DNA from: Cercis canadensis | Taxonomy: Eukaryota > Streptophyta > Magnoliopsida > Fabales > Fabaceae | Direction: 5' to 3' | Assembly (NCBI GenBank): GCA_003255065.1 | Contig: QAOA01007022.1 | Location: 732,420-796,419 of the forward strand | DNA: 64,000 bases | Shown here: positions 23,749 to 36,017 of the stretch, one piece after another | How positions within the stretch are numbered: the first letter of the stretch is position 1 | How the letters are laid out: each line of letters starts with the position of its first letter | Notes under the pieces: generated by a model | The model's database searches: none | Told to the model about the DNA's origin: nothing | What the model saw: the letters and a program-made list of their open reading frames with translations, nothing else | Translations under genes and position numbers: made by a program

Positions 23749-26700
23749 GCGGCCAAGACCAGGGAGAGGAGGACTTAGTATTAAGGTCGGCTATTTAATT
23801 ATTAAGGTCTATGACTCCGAGTAGGACCTCCAATTTGTTTACAAGTGGGACTCTTTGTATTGTATCTGTAGGCCACTCACCTCATACTACTCTTTTTTTT
23901 CCTCAAACCCACTCACCTCATATGCTTATAGTAGCTCATGAGATCCCCAAAAGCCCAACCAATTGGATATCATAGAATATGGCTACAAAACAATTTTTTT
24001 TTCAAAAAAATAATGCTAGCTACTTACACACACATATAATTATTAAATTTGTACAATAAAAAAAATAATTGTCATATTATACATATTTATTTAAATTTAA
24101 CTAATGACTCAAATANTATTATACATATTTACTTAAATTTAACTAATGACTCAAATAAAACCATGTCACCTAAGATAATATAAAATAGTGTGACATTAGT
24201 ATTAATTGCAAGCATTTCTCAATTTAAAAAGAGATGCACGAGTGCGCACTTTTACCTTTATATAATGTAAATCTACTAGATGTGCAATCCTATGAGTGAG
24301 CTTTAATTAAGGTTATTATAAATTTTGAAGTCAAGAATTACATATTTCGATAATATATATATATATCATATAATAAATGTAATAGGAAATCAAAGAAAGA
24401 AAGAAACCAAATCAAGGAGATTAATTGGACCTTCCACATAGAATCCCATAATAGTTTTTCATCTTCAATTTTTATCATAAAAATTTCATAAAACATCTTG
24501 CCTATTTAAATGTTTGAATGTTTGTTGAGTAAAAAAAAAAAAATATGTATGGGGTTATAAATGTAATTAAACAAGTAAAATAAATAAAATAATTATTGAA
24601 ATGTTCTATTTTATTTTTTTACTTATTATCATTCACTACTCTATTTTTTTGTTTCGTTCTTAATTCCACTACTTCATTACTCTTTTTAAGTTTTAACCAT
24701 TTTCATTATTTTCTTTTACATGCAGGTTTAGTGTGTGTGTAATAGCTTCTATAGTTTGGATATAAAGTCAAGAATTAGACGGTTTTAACGCTGTATGGAT
24801 AGAATGATTAGCACAAGAAACTAATAGTAATGATGGTAGGTATTAGGCATGATGTGGATGGAAGGATGTTATTACTGATCATCGATATTGATAGAGATTG
24901 TGAATTGTGATGGTGATCAATTGTAAACTTGTTATTTGTTCTTCTTTTTTTTTTTGTCTTAATCATGGAGACTGGGTCAAATTGTATAGACTTTCTTTGT
25001 TTTGGTCTTAAATATCATTTTCAAAGTGTGTTTTTGTTTCTTTCACAGGACTCCCTAGACTTTGTTTTTGGGCCCAACTGGATTCATGGACAGAAGTCTG
25101 ATATATCCTGGTTTTGAAGTTTCTTAAATTAGTAACTAGGCATTCAGATTATTCTCATCTTTTGGTGGGCTAGGCTTAGAATATTGGGCAATCTAGTCTA
25201 GAGAATCAAAATGGAACAACCCCAAGGTTTATTGTACAGCCAAGTTTGGATGTCAATTATCTTGCGGCCCAGGAAAATACTGTCATACACTTTTTCCATT
25301 AAAAAAAATCTTTAGCTATGATTTTAGATTCAACTATGAGACTCACAAGCCATTTGGACAAACTTAGTATAACTCGATCATAAGCCATTTTCACAAATTT
25401 AGTACCACACGATTGCAAGCTGTTTAGTTTGTCATACACGTAAGATCTCAGGAATTTTGTTGTCACTTGAAGAAATTTATGTATGATAATAAAATTAAAA
25501 TCAATAGTTGGAGTTTGGCTTTTTTTCAACAAATGACCATTTAAGTTAAGTTCATACATTAGTATTGAGAAAATAATATTTTGAAATTATTCACATAACA
25601 AGATTCACACTTCACAGTGTACTTTTGATAAAATTGTGCACCAAACACAAATATGATTAGGAGGAAAAGAAACTTTTCATATCCAACAGAAAAACATCAT
25701 TGTTGTCACAGCACAATAATTTTTTTTTTGTTATTAATAAAGCAATCTATTTGTACTGAATCTACTGATAACATAAATTCTAGGATAAGCACCAGTGAAC
25801 CTTAACTCAAATTGTACGTACCTACATTCGATCATAAGTTGGACTCAAAATTTCTCTTTCCCCTCCCTCCTCCCTCCTCCCCTCCATAGGAAAGGTCTGA
25901 ATAGCTTGGATATTGCTTTACAGATTCTTCATGCCCAAATTGAAAAGATTTAATAAAAGTTTTCCTTAGTAATGACCCTACAATATACTTTTTTTTTTAG
26001 AATTATCCAAAAAGAACGCTAAGGAAAATGTATTTTAAAACAGAAAAATGACCACTTAAAATCACACAATGATCATTGGTCATCATGTTGTTTTTTGTTT
26101 TTGAAACTCATTTTCCTTAGCTTACTTTTTTGGCAATTATCTTTTTTTTTTTTTGGTGCAGAGTAGTTAGGGATATATGAAACCCTTGAGATGAAGCTAC
26201 ATAGTTCTTTAGACACAGCTAGGAATGTGCCATTAGACTCTCAAATTATATTGCCACACTTTTTAATCCAACGCTTGTCCTTCTTTCCACATCTTTTTAC
26301 TTGATTAAAAACGACCAGTTTTACAAAGGCTGGGTTTTAGAACTCGAATTATGTAAGTATTAAAGTAGCTCATTTCATTGTAATGGGAAATTTGAGCAAG
26401 AATGTCTCAGTAACGCATTTTCTATGGTCAAATACACATTTTGCTCACATTTTTCAAAGGGTAAGTGAACTAGATACTGACTAGTTATCTCATAGGAATT
26501 GAAATTTTTTAGTTAGAATCAAAGCCTAGCTCCATTTCCCTTCACTATGGAGGGGGATTAAAATTAAATAGAGTTAGCAGCAGGGAGCCCAAATTTCCAA
26601 GTGAAGGGGAAAGGAAGAAAAAAGGTAAAATCAAAGTTGCCTCTAATGGATCCCACCAGATAGAGTGTCAAAGGGTCTAATTCTACTATACCCTACACTT

Positions 26701-29095
26701 GGGAAGATGGTACACCTATTGCATGGAAACACTACGAGGTCCTCAACTTCCTATCCAAATAGTACAACTACAAAGACTTCAAAAAGTTTTTGGGGTCACT
26801 TAGTTGTTTTCTTACACCAATTATTTTGTGGAAAAGCTGTGGCCATAAAAGCTGTATGGGAATTCAACCATCATGAGTCATGACCCATTTCCTCTTTCTC
26901 TCTCTCAATCTCTCCCACATTATCATGCATGGGGAAAACACAAAGCAACCCTGGGGTCCAACTTTATGTTTTGCAAAGTCAAAAAGATTCAATTTCCCAA
27001 AAGCACTTCTTTATGAGACAGCATTCACATAATCCCTTTACAATTACCATGAAATATTAAAGAAGGCAAAATAATAGAATTATGAGCACCTACTTCATGT
27101 ACTGAAACATGAAAAATGATTTACTTGATATAAATAAACTTAGAAAACATGAGCAGAGATATATAAACTTAAGATGGAATAGTCAAATAATAAATTTTAA
27201 CTGAAGAAAAAAGAAAGAAAGAGATAGTTGCTTCCTAGATTCCAAACAGCTATGAACCTGCTTTGTGACACTTCACGAGGTCATAAACTTCAGAGTTCAC
27301 ACAGTGGAAAATGAATTATTATTTGATTTCATTAATAATACAAAGGAGATTGATATTTGAATCAGCTTTTTATACATGACTTGCATTAAAGCTTGTGAAG
27401 AAAACATTGCGTGCAAGCATGAGCATGTGAAGGAGAATTAGAGGGAGAAAGGGGAAAATGATGCTGAATGAACACTGTGTTAATGTCCTTCGTGTTCCCC
27501 AGCCTATGCTATGCTCTTAGCTGACCCTTTTGTCTACCATTCCGCAGATTCAAACTTATTCTTTGTGTTTATTGTCTCTTCCATCCCCTGTGCTCATGAA
27601 GAAAGCAAGGCAAATGAAAAAGGTTAAATCAAGCAGAATCCTTTTGACTAATCATTGATTTGATTCCTATAAATGTAAACAAGTAGCACAAGTAAAAGGC
27701 TTACTCAGTACCACTTCTGTGTGGTGCTTGCATAATGCTCACGCATTCAACCTGCATTTGCATTTATATGCCGCATCCGTACAAAGAAAGCTAGACATTG
27801 AAATGGTTACTCTCTCAAATTTAGAATCCAATGAAGGTCTCACTTCCTTGGAAAGAGATTTATGATTCTTTTGGCAATTAAGCAGGATTTTAATTGTACA
27901 TTTTGTTCTCAAGAGCATAATGAACAACTTTGACAGCTGAAAATGACTTATGGATGAAGAAATTAGGGTTTCGACTGTCAAATTAGGAGAGGGCAAGTGG
28001 GTCTCTTCAAATCCAACTATACACATGGTTTTGGGGCACCCACAAGAGGACACACACTCATTCACACAAAAAAGATTATTATATATGCTCAAATTTATTC
28101 CAATTACTAAATAATATATCATACATTTACCAACCAAGGGAAAGGATAAGATAGAAAAGTTGAGACCTCTGAGGCATTATTGAACCCAAGAAGGTAGAAA
28201 AATGCTAGCCAGAATAACAAGAGGAGATTCAAAAGCCAGCTAATTTAATTAATGTGCCATGTTGCAAATCACAAGGCTATATAGCTATCTAATCCAGACA
28301 TTCATTGTCTCTTCAATTGAAAATGTACGATTTGAACTCAAGAAACATCTTTTAGACAAATAGAGGCAGGAGGAGAATCCAAAGAAAGATGGCGGAGAAA
28401 ACAAAGCTCTTCAAACATTTGTTTATATCCTTGTAAATTGATCCTAATTAAACAAGGCATCATAGAGTTGACATTTGAGGAATGACTTGGAAAAAAGGTC
28501 CGCACCCCCTTTCTTTCTCAACAAGGAGATCAGCCTCTACTAATCCTAGTAATTTGGTTTTGAGATTAGAGCCAAAGTATATAGACCATGAAACCCTAAA
28601 GAGAGAGAAAGAGAGTGAATAGGTAGAGAGAGAAAGAAAATAAAAAGGAGAGAAGAAGGACGTGAAAAAGAGGGAATGTTTAAGTAAGTTGAAAGGAGGC
28701 AGCCACCAGATCTGAAAAAATATGGCAGAAACGGACAGATCGGATACTGGAAAACATAATGAAGGAAGGATCTAGCTAATGATGAACTAGAAAGTGTTAG
28801 AACCTGACAACAAAAACACCATCATAACTTGATCAGAGAAAAAAAAGAACAAGTTGAAAAAGGAGGTAATGATGATGAATGAAACCTTTTGTGCAGGAGC
28901 AAGATAAATTTTGGTCAAAATACTTCATCATTACACCAATCTGCAAGCTGCCCACATCTTTAATTGCTCTAAAAACAAAAACCCATGATTCAGATCTGCC
29001 TATAATTGAGAAAAAAACAAAACTTTAACCAAAGAGAGGAATCAGGAGACGAACAAAACCTCTCCAAGTTACTCTCGCTCCATCGATCATTCTCT
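23749..29095. other. Intergenic region between second SAUR gene and MIR166
   Basis: No supported gene. An N at 24116 separates two roughly 40-bp copies of tacatattta(t/c)ttaaattt plus ctaatgactcaaata (about 24076-24115 and 24117-24157). A CCCTCC-rich run lies at about 25860-25885. Frames such as 27739-28137 (minus, 132 codons) and 26665-26883 show no recognisable domain, and GA-rich low-complexity DNA lies near 28600-28670. The part just below 29095 may belong to the primary MIR166 transcript (3' side). Confidence 0.6.
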
Positions 29096-29259
29096 GGAAG
29101 CATATAATTGGGGGGAATGAAGCCTGGTCCGAGGACACTAGCACTTGACCATTTCTTCACGAAATCATCAAATTCTCTATGAAGATCGACAGCAATAATC
29201 TGGGTCAAGAAGAAGAGTCCTCGAGCCAGACAACATTCCCCTCAAAAGAAAAAGCTTCC
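29096..29259 (-). ncRNA. MIR166: MIR166 precursor hairpin (pre-miR166)
   Basis: On the minus strand a stem-loop of about 164 nt carries the complete miR166 sequence on its 3' arm at 29132-29112 (it begins TCGGACCAGGCTTCATTCCC). The star strand is on the 5' arm at 29239-29219 (GGAATGTTGTCTGGCTCGAG). The arms pair well, and the lower stem closes with GGAAGC (29259-29254) against GCTTCC (29101-29096). The loop between is about 85 nt. miR166 directs cleavage of HD-Zip III mRNAs (PHB, PHV, REV families) and so sets leaf and vascular polarity. It does not target the HD-Zip I gene nearby. Arabidopsis MIR166A lies next to SAUR32 and ATHB7 in the same order, which supports orthology. Short frames overlapping the hairpin are not coding. 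Confidence 0.95.
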
Positions 29260-29640
29260 AAAAATGGCTTCTTTCTTCTTCTTCTTCTTCCTTGTGCTTC
29301 ATCATCTTCAACCCTGAGAGAGGTAAAAAGAGTTAATTTGGGTAGTTTTGATATTCTGTGCTCTCTTATCTCTCTGTCCCCCAAGAGTCTCGGCTATGTT
29401 CAAGGGGGATGAGAGAGACAGAGAGGGAGAGAGAGGTAGATAGGAGAAGATATTGGTGTGGGCGGTGAATGATGATGATGAGAGGGTGAATGAAGGAGAA
29501 ATGATATGCAGAAGAGAGGGGGTAATGCAAGGGGTTATAACAAGAGTTAAAAAAAAGGTGTGGGAAGGCAACGTTATAAAAGACAAAACATTGGTGCAGG
29601 GTAGACCCTACCAGCAAGGTTCTCACTTCCAGAAATGACC
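29260..29640 (-). promoter_or_regulatory. Probable primary-transcript leader and promoter of MIR166
   Basis: Directly upstream of the hairpin on the minus strand the DNA is CT-rich (TCTCTC runs, GA-rich on the plus strand at about 29407-29445), as in many plant leaders. A TATA-like string (TTTATAACG on the minus strand, near 29573-29581) lies about 320 bp upstream of the hairpin. The transcription start is a guess. Confidence 0.35.
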
Positions 29641-30385
29641 ACGACCCCATGCACCCTTGCTTACCCTTCTCTCTCTCTCTCTCTCTCGAAGGTTAATTTT
29701 TTTTTTTTTTGGGTCTCTCACTAATCACTATATGTATAAGTGTGTGTATTAATTTTTTTAGTAATGAAAAAATTTAAGTGAGAGTTTGAGGAGAGATTAT
29801 TTTATTTTAAGGTCAAAATATGTGATATATATTTTAACGAGAATTTACAAATGATCTGTTATATATTTAATTATTTGAGTATGTTTATTATGTTGCTGAA
29901 CTCAATGATATCCACCGTTGGATTTGGCAGGTGAAGGTGATGTTGTGTCCTCGTACATTTACAACAAAGCATTGACTGCACCAATTAGTACCCACCATTA
30001 CCAATTCCATAAAGTAGAAACCGACCATTTGATTTTATTTGAAGGCATCGACATGATGCTGTTGATGGTGTCATCAGAGGGGGGGGTCTATCATTATTAC
30101 CATGTGCTGCCCCACTTCAATAGCTCATGCTGTTTGCAAAAACAATTATACTAGTTCAAAACACTATTTATAGGCCAACTAAATAGTAATCTGTATTAAT
30201 ATTATAAATGATAATATTGAGTAAATACAAATATTTTTTTAAGTAATATGAAGATGTAATTATTTTTGGTTTGGCATTAATGAGGGAGGCATGGTGGAGC
30301 GTAGGATTCTGTGAAGACATAATGATGGTTTAAATAATTGAGAGGAAAACAGAGGTAACAAGTGAGTCAGAGGAGTGGTTGGGTT

Positions 30386-30670
30386 ATTGATCTACCCCAT
30401 AATAGAAACTCTATTTAATGACATTTTCAAATTTTGTTTTACGAATCACAGAATGAATGAATAATAAATTCAAATACGATATGCTTTTATTGGTAAATAA
30501 AAATAAAAATAAGCTCGACTCGACTCGNATTGATCTACCCCATTATAGAAACTCTATTTAATGACATTTTCAAATTTTGTTTTACGAATCACAGAATGAA
30601 TGAATAATAAATTCAAATACGATATGCTTTTATTGGTAAATAAAAATAAAAATAAGCTCGACTCGACTCA
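30386..30670. repeat. 142-bp direct duplication around a single N, followed by (ACTCA)5
   Basis: Blocks 30386-30527 and 30529-30670 are almost identical (both start attgatctacccca and end in actcgactc), and only the N at 30528 lies between them. A pentanucleotide repeat, ACTCA x5, follows at 30666-30690. The microsatellite probably broke the assembly and the overlap was not merged. Confidence 0.85.
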
Positions 30671-32324
30671 ACTCAACTCAACTCAACTCAACCTGGCCTC
30701 GTATGGCGTGTCACTTTTAGGCAGGCGATGAAATCGAGGCAGTTACCGACAGATGGGTCTAAGGGGTCCACTGTGTCTTGCTTTTTTAAATTTGCTTTTA
30801 CCTCCCGTCCCAATTCCTCGGCGACTTTTCTGCGTTGCTTCCTGTGACTATATTTGGCCAAGGTCAAATGACGCCGTTTTAGTTTCTACCAAAAAAACAA
30901 AACAAAAAAGTTACGCAGTGAGTCAGTCACGACGACTGACTAGTGACTAGTCTAACTCGCATTTACATCATCACATGCCAATCACAATTTCCTTTTTTAT
31001 TTTATCACACTCCATTTTTTAATTTTAATGAGCAGTAAAAAATAGTGACTCATTTTTATACATCAACCAACCAAAGATATGAGAAAAATGAGATTTTTAT
31101 TTTTAAGGATATTCTTGAGATGAGTTAAGATATATCATAAGATGGACTGGGTAAACATTTAGAAGCAAACCCAAGTCTCTTGATTTACTTACAAAGTCAA
31201 CACAAAACAATGTCCTTTTCCAAGGCAAGTGCTTCCTTATTATTATTATTATATCTTTTTTCTGTCCCTTGGAAAACTCAGATCCTAGTTAGCTACTATT
31301 TCTTCATTTCTATCTTTGCTATTTTTTCAACCTAATGTTGCTTGCTTACCCATGAAGCTTGCAATTCATCTTTCAACAACACCACGTGCTTCATAAGCTA
31401 ATAGACAAGGAACAAAGGATCTTAATCAAACTTGTATGCAAGCTATTTAATCGTGGGACAACCAAACCTTTAGCAAAAGTCAATCTAAATCATATGTAAA
31501 TAATTTAAAAATAAGTAGCCTATTGTTAATTATTGACTTAAAATACAAATTATATATAGGTCACTGTTACGCAATTGAGCAATGTCTAGTAATGAGGCTA
31601 CTAAAATCCAAGCGAGTCTTTGCTGTAATCCTAAACCCAATTTTAATTACTGAAATTAGTTATGGCATTGGCATCTACTTTACACAAAGTAAAATATATA
31701 TATATGTAAAGGCTTAGTCCCCCACACCTTACCCACCCCCCAAAAAGAGACAAAAGACAAGCAACCAAAAGCATCATGCATGCATTTATTGGAAGTAGAA
31801 ATGCTAGGAAAAGCTTTCCTACCTTTCATAAATATATTTAAATTAACTATCTTATAAATTCCAATAGTACAATGTATCTTTTACACTCTAATGTTTATTA
31901 ATTTCCCTTTTCTATAAACTTTTATAATTAAGATAATGAAGTTGTTTTTTGCTAAAAGTTTTTTAGATTGATGTGCAACACATTTTAGGTAAAATCTACA
32001 TTACTCTCGTATTAGTGCATAATCTATGTATCACTAAACTCCATAAATTGAAGATTCGTGAGATGATTATACATATATATATTGTAGGCTGGGGGACTCA
32101 AAATTTGCCAAAAATGATAGTAATTAATTAAAATGAAGTTGGAAGTGGTCCAAATGGAATTCATAGAAAAGTTTAGATAATGTACTAGATGATGTGGAAA
32201 TGGACTTGCTTGTTTGGAAGCATTAGGTTTAACCCATTCTCTTGTTTTATCCATAAGAGGAGAGATCAGTGCCCGTAAGATGTGCTGCCACATGCTGCTA
32301 TGTTTTGAGATTGCTAGCTCCCAC

Positions 32325-32354
32325 CATGTCCATGTCCATGTCCATGTCCATGTC
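32325..32354. repeat. (CATGTC)5 hexanucleotide microsatellite
   Basis: Five perfect CATGTC units are followed by the imperfect unit CATGCA. No supported gene covers it. Confidence 0.9.
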
Positions 32355-34439
32355 CATGCATCTTCATTCTTCTTTCTTTCTGTGAATACAATTTCATATT
32401 CATCATTTTCATTTTCATTTTCATTACATTACAACACACATCACAGTGACAAACGGAGAGGACGATACTGGCTCCACATTTCAACGCTTTTTTACAGTCT
32501 TGAATATTGTGTTATCACAGACACTGAGTGAAAGCGAAAGAGAAAGAAACAACACGTAAATGTCAAATCCCCTGCATCTCTTTCTCTAACCCACCTTCTC
32601 CGCATTTCAATTATAAATTAATTCATTTCAAATTTAATTATATTTACTATTAATCTCACTTACTCTATCAATCTATATTAGTCTTAGTTTTTTTTTTTTT
32701 TTTTTCAAGGTCAGAGAATTTTTGCAAATTGAGACTAATTTTTTTTTTTTGAGCAGCGCACATTCCTCATTTTGACTTGGTGCATTCCAAAAAAATAAAA
32801 TTCAACTGAATATTAATCTAAAGATTTAAATTTTGGGTAATTTAAATGAATCAATTACATCCATAAACCATTCCAAACCTTGAGGTTATAGTCTAACATT
32901 TAATTAGTATATAAATAAATAACATTTTCTTACTTCACAGTGAAAGCCGAAGGCAGGTGATTGTTATTGTTTGTTGAATAAATAAAGCATTTAAAGGACA
33001 GCCCATATTGAATTTTTTTCTTCACCCTTTTGAGTTGTTTTCAGTTGTCCTGAAATCTTTGGTAGCTTTCAGAACCCACCTGGCCTGGGTATACGTTCAT
33101 TCTCATCCACATGCTTTGGTTGCAAGCTCACGTGCCCTGTAGGTGTTTGTATTTTTGTAATTCAGAAAAAAGAAAAAAGTGCAAAGCAAAGGAATTGAAG
33201 AGGGAGTGGTTGTAAAGCAGGGAAAAGGTTGAGCAAGCTTTTTGGCACTCAAGTCAATTTTGTGTCTGAATCGAGAAAGAAAGGAAAATAAATAAAAAAG
33301 ATAGAAAAGAGAGATACTGCTCTCTCTCAATTCTGAAATTCTAAGACTGTGCAAAGAGCAACAAACGTACGAAGGTAAAAAGCAAAGCAATAGCTTACGT
33401 GGTTACTGCGTAGTGATATTTGTGTCAGATGCAATTAAATAACCTTCCTTGCTTTGCATGTTTCCCTCTCTTCTTTCCTCACAAATCTGCACTTGATTGA
33501 GACTTAAATTCTTCTTCTTTTTTCCTCAAAATCTCAGATTTTGTTCTAAAACTCAATTACTATTTCTCAAGTACAATAAGATCATCGTAGACTCCTTTGG
33601 AAGGAAGGGAGCTAGGGTGTACATGTACTCTATTCACATGCTTTTGCTTCTTTACTTAGATTTTATTCTGTAAATACACACTCACTTTTTAATTCAATCC
33701 AATCATGTTGCTCATTAGTGTATCATAAAACATGCTTTGTAAATGTCATGCCAATCTACAAACTACAAACACCTACCATCGCATCTCATATCGTTTTAGA
33801 TAATGTGAATTTAAAATTTGTGTAAATAGTAATATTTTTATTAATTTTACTTATTTTTCAAAAGAATGTCATTTTTTTAGTTATAATAATTAAAGTGTTT
33901 GATGTTAAAGATTTTAGCACTTTTTTTCTTTTTTGTTTTGTTGGAAGAAGAAAGATATATAAATAATAGTAATCTAACCTATTTCGGAAGTCTTGAAATT
34001 CAGCTGACAAAATCTTAAATTTTTATTTATTGTATATGAACTCAGTACAATGTAATTGTTCGAGAATGAAAAATCAAATATAATTGAAGATTGATGTTTA
34101 GGTTTACTGAATTTGATTGAACCAAGTCTGCAAATTAAGTAGCCCCAACTTGAATTTGATTGAAACTGAACATAGCAGTGTTTACTGTAAAAGTGGTACA
34201 CAACAGGATAAATCAATAATTTTTTTTTTAATTAATTATTTGGTCAGAACTCAGAAGTATGGTGAAGAGGTAAATGCTAACTTATCATGTCAGGGAGAAC
34301 AGGAATTCAATATCCATTTTGACTATTTCTTGGGCCAGAAACTTATAGTGAAGGCCCATTATTATTAGTATTTGACTTTGAGCTCCAAATCATTCAAGAA
34401 TAAATGGATCACTAAGTGCAAAAACCTACATAATGTTCT

Positions 34440-36017
34440 AAAAAGTTTGTTAACCCAGGCTTAACCCACTTATATGCTTGAGCTCAAGCCCACAGCCTTA
34501 AAATGCATGCCCATGCTCAAGCTCAAGCTCATTGGGCTTAGTCTAAAAATCCACTGGCTACCCAAGCCCAGGAACTACTGCAATGATGATGTGTTTGCCA
34601 AAAAACATGTTTTGGATCCTAGCTAACTGCATGAGGCTCAAAACTCGGCAAGTGTGATGGACTCCTTAGTTAACCAACCAAGTTGCTATAGCCTATATGT
34701 AGGGTATCTATCCACATAAATGAAATTCACATAGTCATTATCAAATAACATGTTGTCGTTCATATTTAAACCGAAAGACATGACTAAACATTATAAAATA
34801 AAATAAAAAAGATATTGACTATTGGATGACTTGAGCTGGGTTCATGGGATGAGCCCAATGGGCCAGCCCGTTGGGGCCCAATAAAATGGTGGGTTGAGTT
34901 TCTAAAATGTTTGTTTAAAACCGAGTCAATCTAGCCAGACTTGATATGGCCCGTGACTCAATCGGGTTCAAGCCAGGTTGGCCCGATTTGCTTTTATTTT
35001 ATTTTATTTTTCAATTGTCTTCATTCTAAATGCAATCCCTAACTCAAAATTCAAAATTTCATCTCTCACACTTCACTCCGATTCTCTCCAAATTTGACTC
35101 TCCTTCTATACGGTTCTACCCCTTTCCGCCTCCCTCTCCTCAATCCTCACTGCCGCCGCTGGCTGCTGCCTATCCTTCTCCAGCACCAGCCAACACTTCC
35201 CATCTTTTTCCTCTATGCTCAACCTTGACCCATCATTTCCCCCCATGCTCAATATTAGATGAAGTACTTTTAAAGTTTGTTGTTGTTAGCACAAAGTAAA
35301 GTTGATGGGTACTATTTTTTCAATGTTCTTTGAGGTTTCTTATGGGTTTCTTAGTTTTTCATAAAGAGGATATGATTTATTTTCCATTAATACTGTGATT
35401 ATTGTGCGAAATTTGTTATTTCTAGACCCCAACATTGGGCGCTGGCATCTTGACTTCAAAGTTTGCTATCGTTGGACCCCCGGCGCTGAGGGCTAAAACC
35501 TAGCGCTGAGCGCCAGCACCCCAGAGCCTTCAATCCATATGATTTTTCATATTAAGCCTTCAACTTCAATTTTTCTAATATCCTACCTGTAAAAACACTA
35601 AAAAGGGGTATATTTAGGACATGAATTTGGACTCTCTTATCTTATTATAACATAAGTATGTTTCATTTATGAACTTCATTAAATCAATCTTAGAAGGACT
35701 AGGTAGTAAGAGATTTAGTTTCTCTTAAGCTTTAGGGTATTAAAAAGGAAATTGTTTATTTGAGTTTGTATTTTGATTACATATGTTAATATTTGATATT
35801 TCATAATCAATATATTCTCATATTCTCTAAAAAATAAGCATGACAAAAAAGATTACAAAATAAATTTTGGCCCGTTATGACTTGTTTTGGCCTGCAGCTC
35901 AAAGTGGGTTGAGCTGGTAAATTGTTGGCCCGATTAGAACTGTGTCACTTTGGCACGGCCCATTTTGGCCCGCAGCCTGACCCTAACAGGCTGGACTGGC
36001 CCGTTAGCCAACTCTAG
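34440..36017. mobile_element. Degraded hAT-like non-autonomous element or repeat block
   Basis: GGCCC/GGGCC-rich motifs cluster at both sides: 34450-34570 and 34840-34990 on the left, 35875-36015 on the right. Between them is AT-rich, Ser/Pro-coding-like sequence without a transposase. The right boundary, read inward on the minus strand, starts TAGAGTTGGCTAACGGGCC, a form typical of termini of Ac-like hAT elements with GGGCC subterminal repeats. A weak target duplication is possible: gatgactt near 34825 against gatgacac at 36017. The left end is not clean. A 89-codon frame at 35030-35299 is within the block and is not a known protein. Confidence 0.4.

Larger units (their letters stand above)
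29641..34440. other. Intergenic region upstream of MIR166
   Basis: No supported gene. It contains a CT dinucleotide run at about 29671-29689, an N-junction duplication at 30386-30670 (listed separately), a GC-richer patch at about 30690-30960, a CATGTC hexamer repeat at 32325-32354 and an ATTTTC-type repeat at about 32403-32425. Frames at 32214-32531 and 33103-33390 are low-complexity or lack any recognisable domain. Confidence 0.6.

Noticed and set aside
27739..28137. 132-codon minus-strand frame
   Set aside because: It has no known family features, no promoter or splice context, and an AT-driven composition. It is most likely a chance open frame.
28990..29208. Minus-strand frame overlapping the MIR166 hairpin
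   Set aside because: It is fully explained by the miRNA precursor; its codons cover the miR166 arm and loop.
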